From: Rubrobacter sp.
GTDB lineage: Bacteria; Actinomycetota; Rubrobacteria; Rubrobacterales; Rubrobacteraceae
Direction of reading: 5' to 3'
DNA: 13,738 nt
Assembly (NCBI GenBank): GCA_016781775.1
Contig: JADDPR010000117.1
Span: 1 to 13,738 of the forward strand
Shown: positions 13,430 through 13,738 of the stretch, one piece after another
How positions within the stretch are numbered: the stretch's first letter is position 1
How the letters are laid out: the number at the start of each line of letters is the position of its first letter
Translations under genes and position numbers: made by a program
The notes under the pieces: model-generated
Seen by the model: only the letters and a program-made list of their open reading frames with translations
Told to the model about the DNA's origin: nothing
Database searches by the model: none

Positions 13430-13738
13430 TCAGAGCATCCTCTTGCGGTGAAGGTAATAGAGCATGATCGAACCGATCGCGAAGAGGAAGGCGAGGACGA
13501 CGAAGTAGCCGTAGCGCGTGGGGAGCTCGGGCATGTTCTCGAAGTTCATCCCGTAGACGCTCGTGATGAAGGTCAGGGGCAGGATCACGGTCGAGATGGC
13601 GGTAAGCTTCTGGATGCCCTGGTTTATGCGCTGGGTGGCGCGGGTCGTGTAGATCTCCATGGTGCTCGAGAGGTAGTCGCGTGTCGCTTCAATCGAGTCC
13701 ATCACCCGGTTGAGGTGGTCGAGGATGTCCTGGAAGTA
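13430..13738 (-). CDS. corA: CorA-type Mg2+ transporter, C-terminal end
   Basis: The frame is open to the right edge of the window, so the 5' part of the gene is missing; 102 residues are visible. They comprise the end of the long stalk helix (IEATRDYLSSTMEIYTTRAT), the first membrane helix (ISTVILPLTFITSVY), the signature GMNFENMPEL, a short outer loop, and the second helix (YFVVLAFLFAIGSIMLYYL) with the basic end HRKRML. GMN is the universal selectivity motif of CorA/Mrs2/Alr1 channels. CorA is a pentameric Mg2+ (also Co2+, Ni2+) channel of the cytoplasmic membrane. It stands 216 nt before another divalent-cation transporter on the same strand, but the second gene has its own promoter. Confidence 0.92.
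   Translation of the reverse strand, partial: YFQDILDHLNRVMDSIEATRDYLSSTMEIYTTRATQRINQGIQKLTAISTVILPLTFITSVYGMNFENMPELPTRYGYFVVLAFLFAIGSIMLYYLHRKRML

Overview
High-GC actinobacterial DNA. The protein styles (DUF2382 stress protein, GTG/TTG starts, leaderless-looking promoters, 3-nt-loop hairpins) make Rubrobacter or a close relative (Rubrobacterales) the best guess. That taxonomic call is inference; no rRNA or marker gene settles it. There is no sign of phage, transposon, CRISPR or tRNA. Coding density is high and no gene-free stretch exceeds 300 bases.

Layout. Positions 2-2496 (+) form a stress/membrane block: the tail of a DUF2382 protein, a perfect 20-bp hairpin, an aquaporin with a frameshifted 3' end, a 27-residue cationic peptide, and a four-helix membrane protein. 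The aquaporin and the four-helix protein carry the same N-terminal module, although their membrane domains are unrelated. A hairpin pair at 2516-2601 separates this block from a minus-strand cluster (4513 to 2694): SDR oxidoreductase, zincin-type metallopeptidase, SRPBCC protein and a TatA-like protein, with short gaps or overlaps. Next come a small unknown gene (+, 4651-4902) and a convergent 2'-5' RNA ligase-like 2H phosphoesterase (-). The latter is divergent from rarA/mgsA (+), a replication-associated AAA ATPase.

Positions 13213 down to 6858 (-) look like one five-gene operon. It starts at a near-consensus promoter that places transcription on the GTG of an SLC41/MgtE-like divalent-cation transporter. 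It then runs through a duplicated PhoU-TrkA_C regulator, a GT87-type membrane glycosyltransferase, a second polytopic glycosyltransferase-like protein with PepSY-like external domains, and a GNAT acetyltransferase. Just upstream, on the same strand, is the C-terminal end of CorA, so two Mg2+-type transporters sit side by side.

The observations most worth a second look are: (1) the N-terminal module shared by two unrelated membrane proteins; (2) three genes whose best Shine-Dalgarno sequence points to an ATC or CTG codon, one of them at a TAATC junction where TAATG would be expected; (3) the transporter/PhoU-TrkA_C/glycosyltransferase operon, including a PepSY-GT fusion; (4) the frameshifted aquaporin with an unusual selectivity filter.
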